This document shows, one piece after another, positions 39,301 through 46,984 of a stretch of 64,000 bases of DNA (the first letter of the stretch is position 1; each line of letters opens with the position of its first letter). The stretch covers positions 15,653,676-15,717,675 of the forward strand of contig CM049311.1 of assembly GCA_026874595.1 (NCBI GenBank), written 5' to 3'. This stretch comes from Sipunculus nudus (Eukaryota; Annelida; Sipuncula; Golfingiida; Sipunculidae). The position numbers were made by a program, and so were the translations under genes. The notes beneath the pieces are model-generated. The model was not told the DNA's origin, did no database searches, and saw only the letters and a list, made by a program, of their open reading frames with translations.

Positions 39301-39938
39301 TGCCATTATTAAAATGATAATACATTTATGGGGATCCAGGGGGACATAAAGTTACTATTTACTGATTCACACACATACACAGCTAACCAGCACAAAAGGA
39401 CAGACTTTATCAGCAGTAAACCACATACTCAGGCTGACGTCTTGTGATAAGCTTGACTCTGGCTGTCGGTCTCAGTCACAAGACTTCTGTAGTGTTTCAA
39501 GGGAAATTCCATCCCAAACCACCTGGTTCAAGAATTTGGCCTTTAACCGAAAATGCTATTTTCCACATTTCCTTTGGAGGTCAGAATATTATATTGACAG
39601 CAATGCTCTAATATCATGGTTAACTGTCATATTAAATGATCTCTAGTGAACGCCAGGTAGTTCTTATAACTGTTAACCACCTGGTCATTCTATGAATAGT
39701 TTCTCCGTTATAAATAATAATGTGAAATCAATTTGAAAAAAAATCTGTAATGATGAAATGTCAAAGAGTGAGGTTAGAACTACCACTTGTACAACATTCT
39801 TTATACATGTAATATGATACTCTGTATTTTTGCTTCAGACTGGACTTCAATGGTTTCTATACTGAGCAGCTAGAGTCCTTGTCAGCAGAACGCTCCATGT
39901 CAGAAGCTAGCACATCACACAAACAGCAGACTTCTTGA
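9352..39938 (+). CDS. TUBGCP2: Gamma-tubulin complex component 2 (GCP2), complete, 29 coding exons
   Basis: Coding exons: 9352-9416, 9668-9749, 10567-10658, 11250-11307, 13185-13316, 15188-15281, 15827-15912, 16409-16486, 16824-16905, 17550-17627, 18180-18247, 19151-19195, 20105-20197, 20780-20841, 21222-21264, 22132-22203, 22817-22878, 23399-23511, 24594-24744, 25377-25468, 26517-26604, 27051-27124, 27750-27850, 34503-34573, 35116-35290, 35861-36004, 36949-37074, 37528-37691, 39839-39938. They sum to 2691 nt in one frame: 896 residues plus TGA (human GCP2 is 902). The start MSFGLDEFRIHHNVSEL matches the family N-terminus. The GRIP1/Spc97-Spc98 N-terminal part begins near residue 226 (GVEGKYILSLPL; LWFYIQP-type motif as MWFYIQPTMRT). 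The gamma-tubulin-binding C-terminal part runs from about 520 to 880 (YDLISQLFKIL, RHLFYCKHVERQLC, LRQRMLNFVQNFEYYMMFEV, LDFNGFYTEQLESLSAER). GCP2 pairs with GCP3 in the gamma-tubulin small complex that nucleates microtubules at centrosomes and basal bodies. All introns are GT-AG except intron 17 (U12, AT-AC). Introns carry SINEs, a minisatellite and P-elements. No frameshift or missing exon was seen. Confidence 0.97.
11628..13118 (+). mobile_element. P-element copy 1 (pearl/HINE-like), in TUBGCP2 intron 4
   Basis: Starts with a degraded form of the family's 5' imperfect palindrome (gctcagctga.tataagtcacctaagct), followed by GTCC/GTCT simple sequence (tgtccgtccagccgttcgtccg). A core follows with 'ccagaaattaggtc', 'ttatgggcccgaacataatg' and 'ttgcccaactttgaccatgg'. 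It ends with the GACCCATGGGTC palindrome at 13097-13108 and CCTTGTTTTTT. About 1.5 kb, no coding capacity. Ends match copies 2-5. Confidence 0.7.
13340..14456 (+). repeat. Minisatellite of 37-bp units in TUBGCP2 intron 5
   Basis: The unit, read as cagtgtaaccatcagtataa then gatctgtcagtatctgt, repeats with a 37-bp period (for example 14044 to 14081). The right half (about 13850-14320) is homogeneous. The left half has a higher-order period of about 161 bp in which gtagccctcagtatcagatc variants alternate (13587 versus 13748). The unit is itself built from short 'cagt(a/g)t' sub-repeats. It begins within about 25 bp of the exon 5 donor at 13316/13317. Confidence 0.93.
15104..15118. repeat. Poly-C tract (15 C) in TUBGCP2 intron 5
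   Basis: Uninterrupted run of 15 cytosines about 70 nt upstream of the exon 6 acceptor (15187). It is not the polypyrimidine tract itself, which is the ttgttttattttag just before the exon. Confidence 0.9.
18908..19105. mobile_element. Short MITE with CAGTGRAACC termini, TUBGCP2 intron 11
   Basis: About 198 bp. The left end CAGTGGAACCACT (18908-18920) is the inverted complement of the right end (19093-19105, reading CAGTGAAACCTCT from the other strand) with two mismatches. The inside has repeated 'tagtgggcacctctataaagt' phrases in both halves. No open frame. Similar CAGTG..ACC ends are known for Tc1/mariner-type elements; no clean TA duplication is visible here. Confidence 0.6.
20031..20078. 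repeat. (AAT)n microsatellite
   Basis: Imperfect AAT/AATA repeat about 25 bp before the exon 13 acceptor of TUBGCP2 (20104). Confidence 0.8.
21366..21738 (+). mobile_element. tRNA-derived SINE with target-site duplication, TUBGCP2 intron 15
   Basis: The head has tRNA-like RNA polymerase III promoter boxes: an A-box-like TGGTTCAGGGG and a B-box GTTCAAACTC about 35-40 nt later. The body carries 'ggaaaggc...tgtgtttcactcacaaatgagtg', shared with two further copies at 25500 and about 27262, and the 3' end is a poly-A run. It is flanked by a 15-bp duplication with one mismatch (AGATGCGTGTGTCAC at 21351-21365, AGATGGGTGTGTCAC at 21739-21753), which fixes both ends. Length 373 bp. No protein encoded. 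Confidence 0.88.
22879..23398 (+). other. TUBGCP2: U12-type AT-AC intron (TUBGCP2 intron 17)
   Basis: The donor is ATATCCTTTT directly after exon 17 (ends 22878) and the intron ends TATTCAC before exon 18 (starts 23399). A branch-site match CCTTAAC lies at 23383-23389, with the probable branch adenosine 23388 ten nucleotides from the intron end. All three elements fit the minor-spliceosome consensus (ATATCCTT donor, TTCCTTAAC branch, AC acceptor at short distance). No GT-AG choice keeps the protein: splicing here gives EDYNDAYWEQHYTI, which aligns without a gap to the human EDYNDKYWDQRYTI. Confidence 0.92.
25500..25889 (+). mobile_element. SINE copy 2, TUBGCP2 intron 20
   Basis: Same family as 21366-21738: B-box-like AGTTCAAATCTC, 'ggtggtgagatttttcaca', 'tggaaaggctgtgcctcac', 'gtgtttcattcacaaatt', and an A-rich end. 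Flanked by a 13-bp duplication AAAAAATCTG(A/G)CC at 25487-25499 and 25890-25902. More diverged from copy 1 than the duplications are from each other. Confidence 0.85.
27262..27513 (+). mobile_element. SINE copy 3, diverged and shortened, TUBGCP2 intron 22
   Basis: Shares the head (gagttcagttctcagctg), 'cagtgagacttttcac', 'ggaaggcagtaccacacagctg' and 'gtgtttcacatacaaacaagtg' with the two copies above. It lacks most of the 3' body before a short A-run near 27494. No clear target-site duplication. Confidence 0.65.
28121..31707 (+). mobile_element. P-element copy 2, with two tandem arrays, TUBGCP2 intron 23
   Basis: The 5' end is agctcagctgactgaaagtg and then gatctgagct (the family's imperfect palindrome), followed by gtccgtcgtctgtctgtctg simple sequence. 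Inside, array A has five units of about 321-343 bp (cacaaatcgtaa marker at 28203, 28541, 28862, 29200; diverged at 29543). It passes into array B, five units of 276-287 bp (cacctg.aacc marker at 30122, 30402, 30680, 30956, 31243). Both arrays carry the palindrome GGTGGCGCCACC or close forms. The 3' end is cagctgagcatcatgacc with a one-base variant of the palindrome (GACCAATGGGTC) and ttgtttt. No real open frame: the short minus-strand frames are repeated once per unit. Confidence 0.75.
31736..34399 (+). mobile_element. P-element copy 3, TUBGCP2 intron 23
   Basis: Begins at 31736-31764 with a 29-bp imperfect palindrome (agctcagctgac-tataa-gtcatctgagct), only 29 bp after copy 2 ends. Simple sequence follows (tccgtccgtcagtccg...gtccgtccg). 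The core occurs twice with a 681-bp period (cttaaattttgcccaacttt at about 32312 and 32993). The 3' end has GACCCATGGGTC at 34377-34388 and CCTTGTTTTTT. About 2.7 kb, no coding capacity. The inner part (33840-34100) is AT-rich and resembles, inverted, 54360-54560 of copy 5. Confidence 0.75.
35551..35569. repeat. Poly-G tract (19 G), TUBGCP2 intron 25
   Basis: Uninterrupted guanine run, capable in principle of quadruplex formation. Its length in the assembly is uncertain because such runs are hard to sequence. Confidence 0.85.
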
Positions 39939-40543
39939 GTCATCCAAGGACAGATCAACTCCCTTTATGGAGGATCAACCTTAATACTGGGAAGACTATT
40001 ACAAGGGCGAATTTAATATAAATATGAGCTGCTATATGCTCGAAACATACACCTTGTAATGAAGAATATTAATATGAATTTTCCTTATTTCAAGTATAAA
40101 GCTGTCACAATGGTGCTTACGGACAAATAGCGGTGAGCTAGTGAACAGTGCATCCCATGATGTATTCTTTGTGCATATAATTTTCATTATGTGTTTAAGA
40201 GTTGGTCAAGTTGCCAGTGGTATGTTGTTTTATTTAAAAATCAATAATTATATGTAGTTTCCTATTATCATGAGGTTATGGTAAAGCTACAACTGAACTA
40301 GGCATATTTTGCATATGCCGTTTGGATGACTTAGTCCATGGGGCCAAAGTCACGGAACAGTTCACAGTCCTTTGTTGGCTCAAGGCCTAAAACTAATACA
40401 CAAATGCGAACCATTTTGACAATATTTTAAGAATGTTTGAGCATCCATTAGGCAGTTCAAACCATGAATATTAAAAGTCTCTAAAACGAGCTTAAGAATT
40501 TTTGTCAACCCGATTGCTGGTAAACCTTTAAAGTTTTACATTT

Positions 40544-40631
40544 GCTCTGAAACAGTTTGTACACATCCAAAGACGTACGTGTGTAAGCTCTGAAACAGTT
40601 TGTACACATCCAAAGACATGTACGTGTGTAA
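40544..40631 (+). repeat. 43-bp tandem duplication
   Basis: Two adjacent copies (starts 40544 and 40587) of gctctgaaacagtttgtaca and the following bases to cgtgtgtaa. They differ by a two-base insertion (gacgtacg versus gacatgtacg). Probably within the TUBGCP2 3'UTR. Confidence 0.85.
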
Positions 40632-41437
40632 AGCACAGGCCCGGCAGTCATGCTTCATCATTTTGCTTCATATATCAGTTGAACACATTTTTGTTTTGAT
40701 ACAGCATTTGGGTAAAGAGTTGCATCTCGCCCACAAACCGGTCAAAATGGTATACCTAAATCTGTAGGTACTGTTTTATTATCCTCATTAACAGTTGAAA
40801 ACTGTGTTCTGTGTAAAAGGGGTGTATGATACAAAGCAAGTCATAATGCAATCCATACTTCGCTCGCTCATACGTACATCCCTTTTGTTCTGAATTGTTT
40901 CATTGGTGTATGTTTTGAGGTATCTGAGGGCTGCAAACAATAAGGGATTCTGATGTGTAGCTCTGTTATGTAGAGCTATATGTTGAACCTGATCTGGCCT
41001 CTGTCCAGTGTCAAAGGGTATTATTGATAACAAAAGGTAAAGGTGGCATTTCCAGGGGCGGATCCAGGATTTAGGAAAAGGAGGGTTCCAACCAAGGAGG
41101 ACTAATGACAAAGCCTATAAAAAGGTCACCAGGTTCAGAAAAGGGGAAGGGGGGGGGGGTGTCCCAGGCTGAAAAATTGGTCTGAAACACTTAAAAAAAG
41201 CTTGCAGCTGCTGAAAAGGGGGGTCCGGAAACCCTGGACCCTCCCACTGGATCCACTTCTGATTCCATATATTTATATGCAGTAAATATGCGGTACATAT
41301 GCGTTGCAGCTGAGAATTGGACCAATTATATTCTCTAGGAGTGTTTCTGTCCATATGCATGTAAAAATACGTATGTGTATGCAGCACCTTTCAATCACCC
41401 ACTGTAGCGTATCGAAACGCATATGCATGGTACCGAA

Positions 41438-41458
41438 GGGGGGGGGGGGGGGGGGGGG
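41438..41458. repeat. Poly-G tract (21 G)
   Basis: Uninterrupted guanine run preceded by an 11-G run at 41149-41159; intergenic. Confidence 0.85.
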
Positions 41459-43885
41459 TCGATATTCTTCACTTTGACGTCAGTAATAGGCTAGTTGTCT
41501 GGCAGATCACCTCTCCTGCAGCCCTTAATATATCCCCCGGATTTGCTGCATACGCATACGTATTAATGGAATCACAGGTGTCCGCTTTCTAGCTGCATAC
41601 GTACACGTACCGCATTAGCAGACTTACTGCATACGCATACTTACGAATTTCAGCTTAACACTTGTATGTTATGAGTTATTGTATGATTAATCCTATTGGG
41701 TTTATCACAATAAAAAAGAGAAACTATGTAGTGCCTTATATAAAATATATTGAGACAAGCATTATCTTCTGTATATTTGTAAAATATCCATGATTGTATT
41801 TATTAATGACAGTGAGCCTCGCTGCAGGTTTACTGGTATCGTTACGGTTGTAATTCAAAAATTAAACGAAACTTACCAAGTTGAAGTTTGATTGGAATTC
41901 TGTCGAACACGTGATCTCGTAAGACGAGAGGTGAGACAGAATTGACGTTTTCCGATAAAACTTTATGCATGGTTTTGTATTGATAAATTAATAAAAAATA
42001 ACACCTGTTTGTATTTGTTACTGTTATTCAGACTTTGTAAAGTTTGCTTTGTTGAATCGCTAACTTCTAACATTATAAAGATATTGGAAAACAATGTAAT
42101 TTAACCTTTCCCCCTCACAGTGGAGATCAACATGGTTCCTCTGAGTGAGGGACAGTTTTGTCTGATTAAGAAAATTGATGAGGAGCGTTAATGGTCGAAG
42201 CACAGCAGAAAAACCGTTATCAGGTGGATTTTGTTGTGGGGCATTTGACAATTATATATCATAAATAATAAAATAAAATTTTGTCACGATAATAAAATGT
42301 CTTAAAGAAGGTTAAAGAATTTGCATGAAAATTTCTCATGTCACTCAAGGTTAATTTAAGAATTTCCATGAAAATACATTTCTAATGGAAATCAAGGTTA
42401 ATTTAAGAAATTTGCATAAAAATAAATTTCTTATGTTAAACACGCCGTTATGACCGCTTTTCAGTGATTTAGATTGGCTGAACTCTCCTGTCGTGCGTTC
42501 CGTGATTCTGGAAAACGGGTCCAGAGTCGTCTATTAGACCCTGATTTGCAGATTTGTAACCTTTGAAAACACACTTTCCTTTCTCAAAAATTGACTCCGT
42601 GCACTTTGATATCTTCCAAACACCCCAGAGAACCAATTATTAAAGTTAATAGCTGTATGGCTAATAGTGTATCTCATAAATATTACGCTTGTCACAACCA
42701 TTACTGCTATGCATCGTCAAAAAGACGAGTTCATCATTTGTTAAAAATAAAACTTGCACAAAAAGTTTAAGGCCCATGCAAGAGTATGAGTGTATACAGA
42801 CAAATGCAGTTTACAGCAGGAGTAGGCGTATCTGATCTGCACTCTTGAAAATTGCACAGGCTCAAGTAGAATTCTATAGGCATTCACGTGTCCCGATTTG
42901 CATAGATATATGCACACACGTGAACCTACACGCATATATGCTCCATAGATGCTTAGGTTTAAATGAAAGCGAATATCTATGAACAGTGGCGTTATACATG
43001 CAGGCACGTTTGAGATCCTCGTTCCAAGTGGCCTCTCTCGAACAGATTGTAAAACAGCAGAGTGGCTCGTGAAATCATTATTAAAATTCCTTATTTATCA
43101 GGGCTTTCAGATACAGGGTATACGTCTGTGATGCACGAAATCTCGTTCGGACCCTCGGTTCTGTATACTAGGCCCAAGCATCCAAAAGCGCGAATATCTG
43201 TCTGTAGGTCCGACTCCGTCAAACCTAGCCTGGCTGTTGTCCGAACTGACCATTTGCCGGCTGTGTCAAACATGTCAGTCAAATGTGTTAACATGGCACG
43301 AACAACTGACCCTTATGGTTCAATATAATCAGCTAAGTATATATAATTTCACAACATGTAATTCTATAATTTAATGTTGGTAATGGCGTACAATCCAATA
43401 AAAAGGATTCAGTCTTCAACATGTTTAACTTTTATAATTTGACACAAATTCCTTCCCCTTTGGGTCTCTCCGGATTCCAATGTGATGCCTCCAAAATTTT
43501 GACATGAGCGTTCCGGACTCCTGAAGTTTGTTTCCTATTGAAAGCCCCACTATTAATGCGATGATTAATGGCAATAACTAACGTTTATCAAAAGCTTATA
43601 TATACTTAAAAAAATATAACTATCCTCTCATATTTTAGTGCGGATATGATCAGTTGGAAGAGCAGTGAAAATTCACTTGTTTGGAGTGATTCTTTCATGT
43701 ATATCCTTGGGGAGAAAACTGTCAGATGTCATGGTGACCACGTATTCCAAATGACCTCTACGTTTATTGCAACGTCATAAGGTCACAAGGTCGTTTCCAT
43801 GGTGTTCTAAAAGTGCATCGCGCCCATACATTTATTTGATCAGTTCAGAACCAACCTTGAACGTTTGAGCCGAGCATATATCTCC

Positions 43886-45955
43886 ATGGAAAGAACGGGT
43901 AGTTTTTGTCGGTTTATGGCCGCATTCCGTGGTAAAAAGCGAGGGAAAGAGAAACATGATTTGTACGCAGACCCTAACGGGTTTCAAACCGATACCAGTC
44001 CATCAACAGGTGAGAACGAGGGTCCGTCTGTTGCCTCGGTTCAAATAGCTGGCCGAAGTAGTCCCATAGATATTGATATCTGTAAGTCCGATGCGGTCCA
44101 TAGAAGTGATCTCTGTGTAGGCATATCAAAAAGTCCAATCGAGTACAGAGGGCATTGTCCAAAACCCATGACAACAAATCGGGACGAAACTGAAAACTTA
44201 GAGAATAACGACGTCGCGACGCCACAATCTGATGGAAAATCATCAATGCTGGATCTTAACGGACAAATGAAGATTGAGATCCCGGGACATTCAAACGAAG
44301 CTGATTTCCCAACAAGTGCATTTAAAGAACTAAGCCCCACCGAGGTGCTTACAGATCAAAACACGTGTGAACCAATCCTTTGCAGCGATCTAACTGGTGA
44401 CACTACCAAATCATCTCGCTCGAAAACAAATGAATCGCGCGGCGCGGGAACGGATGCGACAGAACACGAGAGCGCCGGGCCTTTGCTGAATGAAGACCCC
44501 AGGTTGTCACGGTACGCAGTGCACGCATTTGACAGAGCTGCTGACGTTGGCACTTCGCATCACGAGTATTCAGATATTATAGTACCTGATGTATTAATGA
44601 TAGAAAACAGCAACTGTATAAACAATGAAAGCGATAGTTCTGCACACGAACTTTCAACGAGCAAACTATTTGTGGATAGCAATTCTTCTCTGGCACCACC
44701 ATGCCCGAGTGCAGACTTTCCGCCAATATTCCAGAGGGCGTTCTCTTGGGTCTGTGTACCAGGGAATGAAAATTTTGAAGATACGGTGGTTTGTCTTTCG
44801 GAGAGCCAGGAGGAACTTAATCACGACATGAACTATAGCGTTTTTGACATGCGCTGCGAACCTCTGGATGAACCATGTTTGACTGTAGTTGAAACAGATA
44901 TGAAACATCCAGCATCTATCAGAGAGGACGAGACTGAGATTATCGACCCATCCAGTTACTCAGCAGAGCACTCTATCAGTGGTATTGATGATACGATCAC
45001 ACAGGGGTCAACGTCAGATGAAGGTACGGAAGATAAAATCATCCGCGGTATCAGGGCCCTTGAATACCATATCCCTGGCCTTACCATACAAACAGGAGCC
45101 GATGGCGAACCAGTTGTCCACAAATATAGCAGGTCAGTTTACCTGGGACAGTTTCATTCACATGCGTATGCAGTAAAACTAAAGCCACGAAAAGACGTGA
45201 AACAGTATTCTGCGGAAATACGCGCTTTAGCTTCTACACGGAGATGTAAAAATACTGCAATGCTGCTGAGAGCTTCAAGCGATGCTTCCTTTGAGTATCT
45301 TATTCTTGAGTGCCACGTGATGACATTAACCCAGTGGATTCAGCATGTTTCAAAAGACTGCAAACTGCATCTGGAGGCTGATCATACATTTTATGTAACG
45401 GTCATCCTGATCAATGCTCTTTTGTATCTGCACTCTCAAAAATGGCTGCATCTCAACGTAACCCCTTCCAGTGTCGTTATCTTCCAAGATGGCGAAGTTA
45501 AACTTAGCGGGTTTGACAATGTTCAGAAAATTGATAGAGTCAAAGGGTTCAAAGCATGGGACCCATGTACCTATACGTATATGGCCCCAGAGGTGATAAC
45601 GCAAGGAAAAGCTGATGTCACTTCAGATTATTTTTCTGTGGGTGTCATCATGTATGAAATGATGGTTGGCCGGGTGCCGTGGGAATCAATCTCGGATATG
45701 TTGCAGATTCTACCAAATATCTGCGATGTGCACATCCCGACAACACTTCCGGTCAAGTTTTCTTCGTTTGTCCAAAAATTACTGAGAGCGAATCCACGAT
45801 GTCGCCTAGGATTCGGAGGACCACGTGATTTTGAGAGAGATGTACTGCTCAGGCCAGTCCGGAGAAGAAAGATACCTCTGCACCAGAGTCTCACGCCAAA
45901 CGCGGCATGCACTCGGCTTACTCAAGCGATATTGAATAGTACTGCAGAAGAGTGA
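43886..45955 (+). CDS. Intronless protein with C-terminal pseudokinase domain
   Basis: One open frame of 689 codons plus TGA. I chose ATG 43886 because it is the first ATG after the in-frame stop at 43808; M11 (43916) is the alternative. Residues 1 to about 380 are polar and rich in Ser, Thr, Asp and Glu, with a basic patch near the start (RGKKRGKEKH), and look disordered. From about 385 to 660 there is a protein-kinase fold: AVK lysine K431, a possible alpha-C glutamate E444, APE at 567-569, then TSDYFSVGVIMYEM and, near 640, RCRLGFGG, as in the AGC/S6K group. The glycine loop is not recognisable. The catalytic loop reads HLNVTPSSV (H522-L-N524) instead of HRDxKxxN. The metal-binding motif is GFD (542-544) instead of DFG. 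Both catalytic aspartates are thus missing, so it is probably inactive as a kinase and may act as a scaffold or regulator. Resemblance to the RPS6KC1/RPS6KL1 pseudokinase group is my tentative reading. Lack of introns beside many-exon genes suggests a retrocopy origin, though the frame is intact. Confidence 0.85.
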   Translation: MERTGSFCRFMAAFRGKKRGKEKHDLYADPNGFQTDTSPSTGENEGPSVASVQIAGRSSPIDIDICKSDAVHRSDLCVGISKSPIEYRGHCPKPMTTNRDETENLENNDVATPQSDGKSSMLDLNGQMKIEIPGHSNEADFPTSAFKELSPTEVLTDQNTCEPILCSDLTGDTTKSSRSKTNESRGAGTDATEHESAGPLLNEDPRLSRYAVHAFDRAADVGTSHHEYSDIIVPDVLMIENSNCINNESDSSAHELSTSKLFVDSNSSLAPPCPSADFPPIFQRAFSWVCVPGNENFEDTVVCLSESQEELNHDMNYSVFDMRCEPLDEPCLTVVETDMKHPASIREDETEIIDPSSYSAEHSISGIDDTITQGSTSDEGTEDKIIRGIRALEYHIPGLTIQTGADGEPVVHKYSRSVYLGQFHSHAYAVKLKPRKDVKQYSAEIRALASTRRCKNTAMLLRASSDASFEYLILECHVMTLTQWIQHVSKDCKLHLEADHTFYVTVILINALLYLHSQKWLHLNVTPSSVVIFQDGEVKLSGFDNVQKIDRVKGFKAWDPCTYTYMAPEVITQGKADVTSDYFSVGVIMYEMMVGRVPWESISDMLQILPNICDVHIPTTLPVKFSSFVQKLLRANPRCRLGFGGPRDFERDVLLRPVRRRKIPLHQSLTPNAACTRLTQAILNSTAEE

Positions 45956-46261
45956 AATATACACGGTTTTGAAACGCAATAATGCGGTTTCTAATCCAAC
46001 TTATTCAAACTAACTGATGTCATCCCTAAATACTAATTTAAGTTCTTTCCGGGCTGTTTATTTGGAGAACTGCATTGATTATCTACAAATTAAAATCAGT
46101 ATTTCGTTTTAGGTCACATCTATATATATGCATTTGCATAATATGTAACTGGTTTAATGATACTTTTATACTGCTGTTATAGTATTTTTATATTTGTTGG
46201 ATGTAAAATCGGCTCTTATTCCTTTTAAATATGGAAAAATCGCAAACTCTCCTGTTGGAGA

Positions 46262-46263
<2 letters not shown>

Positions 46264-46303
<40 letters not shown>
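46264..46303. repeat. (AT)20 microsatellite
   Basis: Perfect alternating AT run of about 40 bp. Confidence 0.95.
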
Positions 46304-46305
<2 letters not shown>

Positions 46306-46560
46306 TATCATGTACGAAACTGACAATGTCGTAAAAACAAAATGAATAATCGTGCACAGAAAGTAACTTCTCTTACCATGCCACTTACCAAGTCTAAACA
46401 CAAACCTGATATTTGAACAATTTCCCCATTCCAAACAACCTCACCATACTCTGTCTCTTTCTCTCTCATATTAAGCGATACCAAGTTTCATCTTTTGACC
46501 AGCTCAAATCAATACTTGACAAATGAACAACACATTAAGCTTTAACTCCAAAGCATTTCT

Positions 46561-46566
46561 TTTATT
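46561..46566 (-). promoter_or_regulatory. SOD2: Candidate polyadenylation signal of SOD2
   Basis: AATAAA on the minus strand about 420 nt downstream of the SOD2 stop codon; a second one lies at 46598-46603. Motif match only. Confidence 0.3.
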
Positions 46567-46984
46567 TGTGGTATGCAAGACACTTACAACAGGTAAATTT
46601 ATTTGAAATCCCTTTCGCAGTATACAACAAAACCTTGTTAATGATAAACAAGATGCATTCTTCACTTGTGCATAATAAGCCTTCAATAACCTCCTACGAA
46701 GCTGCTACGTATAATCACCGAGATACCATAAACGCTGCCATTTACAGAGTTACCATAAAAGGACGCATTCAAGAAATATGCTCATTGTGCATACCCCTCC
46801 TTCACTGGTCTTACCGGCCGGGTATTGTGCATTATCTTATAACCTGACCCTGTAGAAAATATTAAGGAATGACTTTGTTGACATCAAGATCTTATGAGCG
46901 CAGATCGGTTGTCCAAGGGCCAGTACCATTTCACGCATATATGACTGTTTATCAACTGGTGCAGTATGGCCGTGATTTGAGAAT

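Larger units (their letters stand above)
39939..43885. other. Intergenic region between TUBGCP2 and the pseudokinase gene
   Basis: Contains the TUBGCP2 3'UTR (end not determined; ATTAAA at 40470-40475 and AATAAA at 41709-41714 are candidate polyadenylation signals) and the upstream region of the next gene. A 43-bp direct duplication is at 40544-40631. G-tracts are at 41149-41159 and 41438-41458. Between 41270 and 41650 alternating gcatacg/catatgc words cluster. No convincing coding exon was found. Confidence 0.5.
45956..46984. other. Short intergenic region (convergent gene ends)
   Basis: The pseudokinase gene (plus) and SOD2 (minus) converge here. It contains a (AT)20 microsatellite and, on the minus strand, AATAAA at 46566-46561, a candidate SOD2 polyadenylation signal about 420 nt after the stop codon. 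Nothing else was recognised. Confidence 0.5.

Noticed and set aside
43865-43885. Upstream TTG start giving seven more residues to the pseudokinase
   Set aside because: Non-ATG initiation is rare in animals and the first ATG (43886) follows with G at +4; no evidence for the extension.
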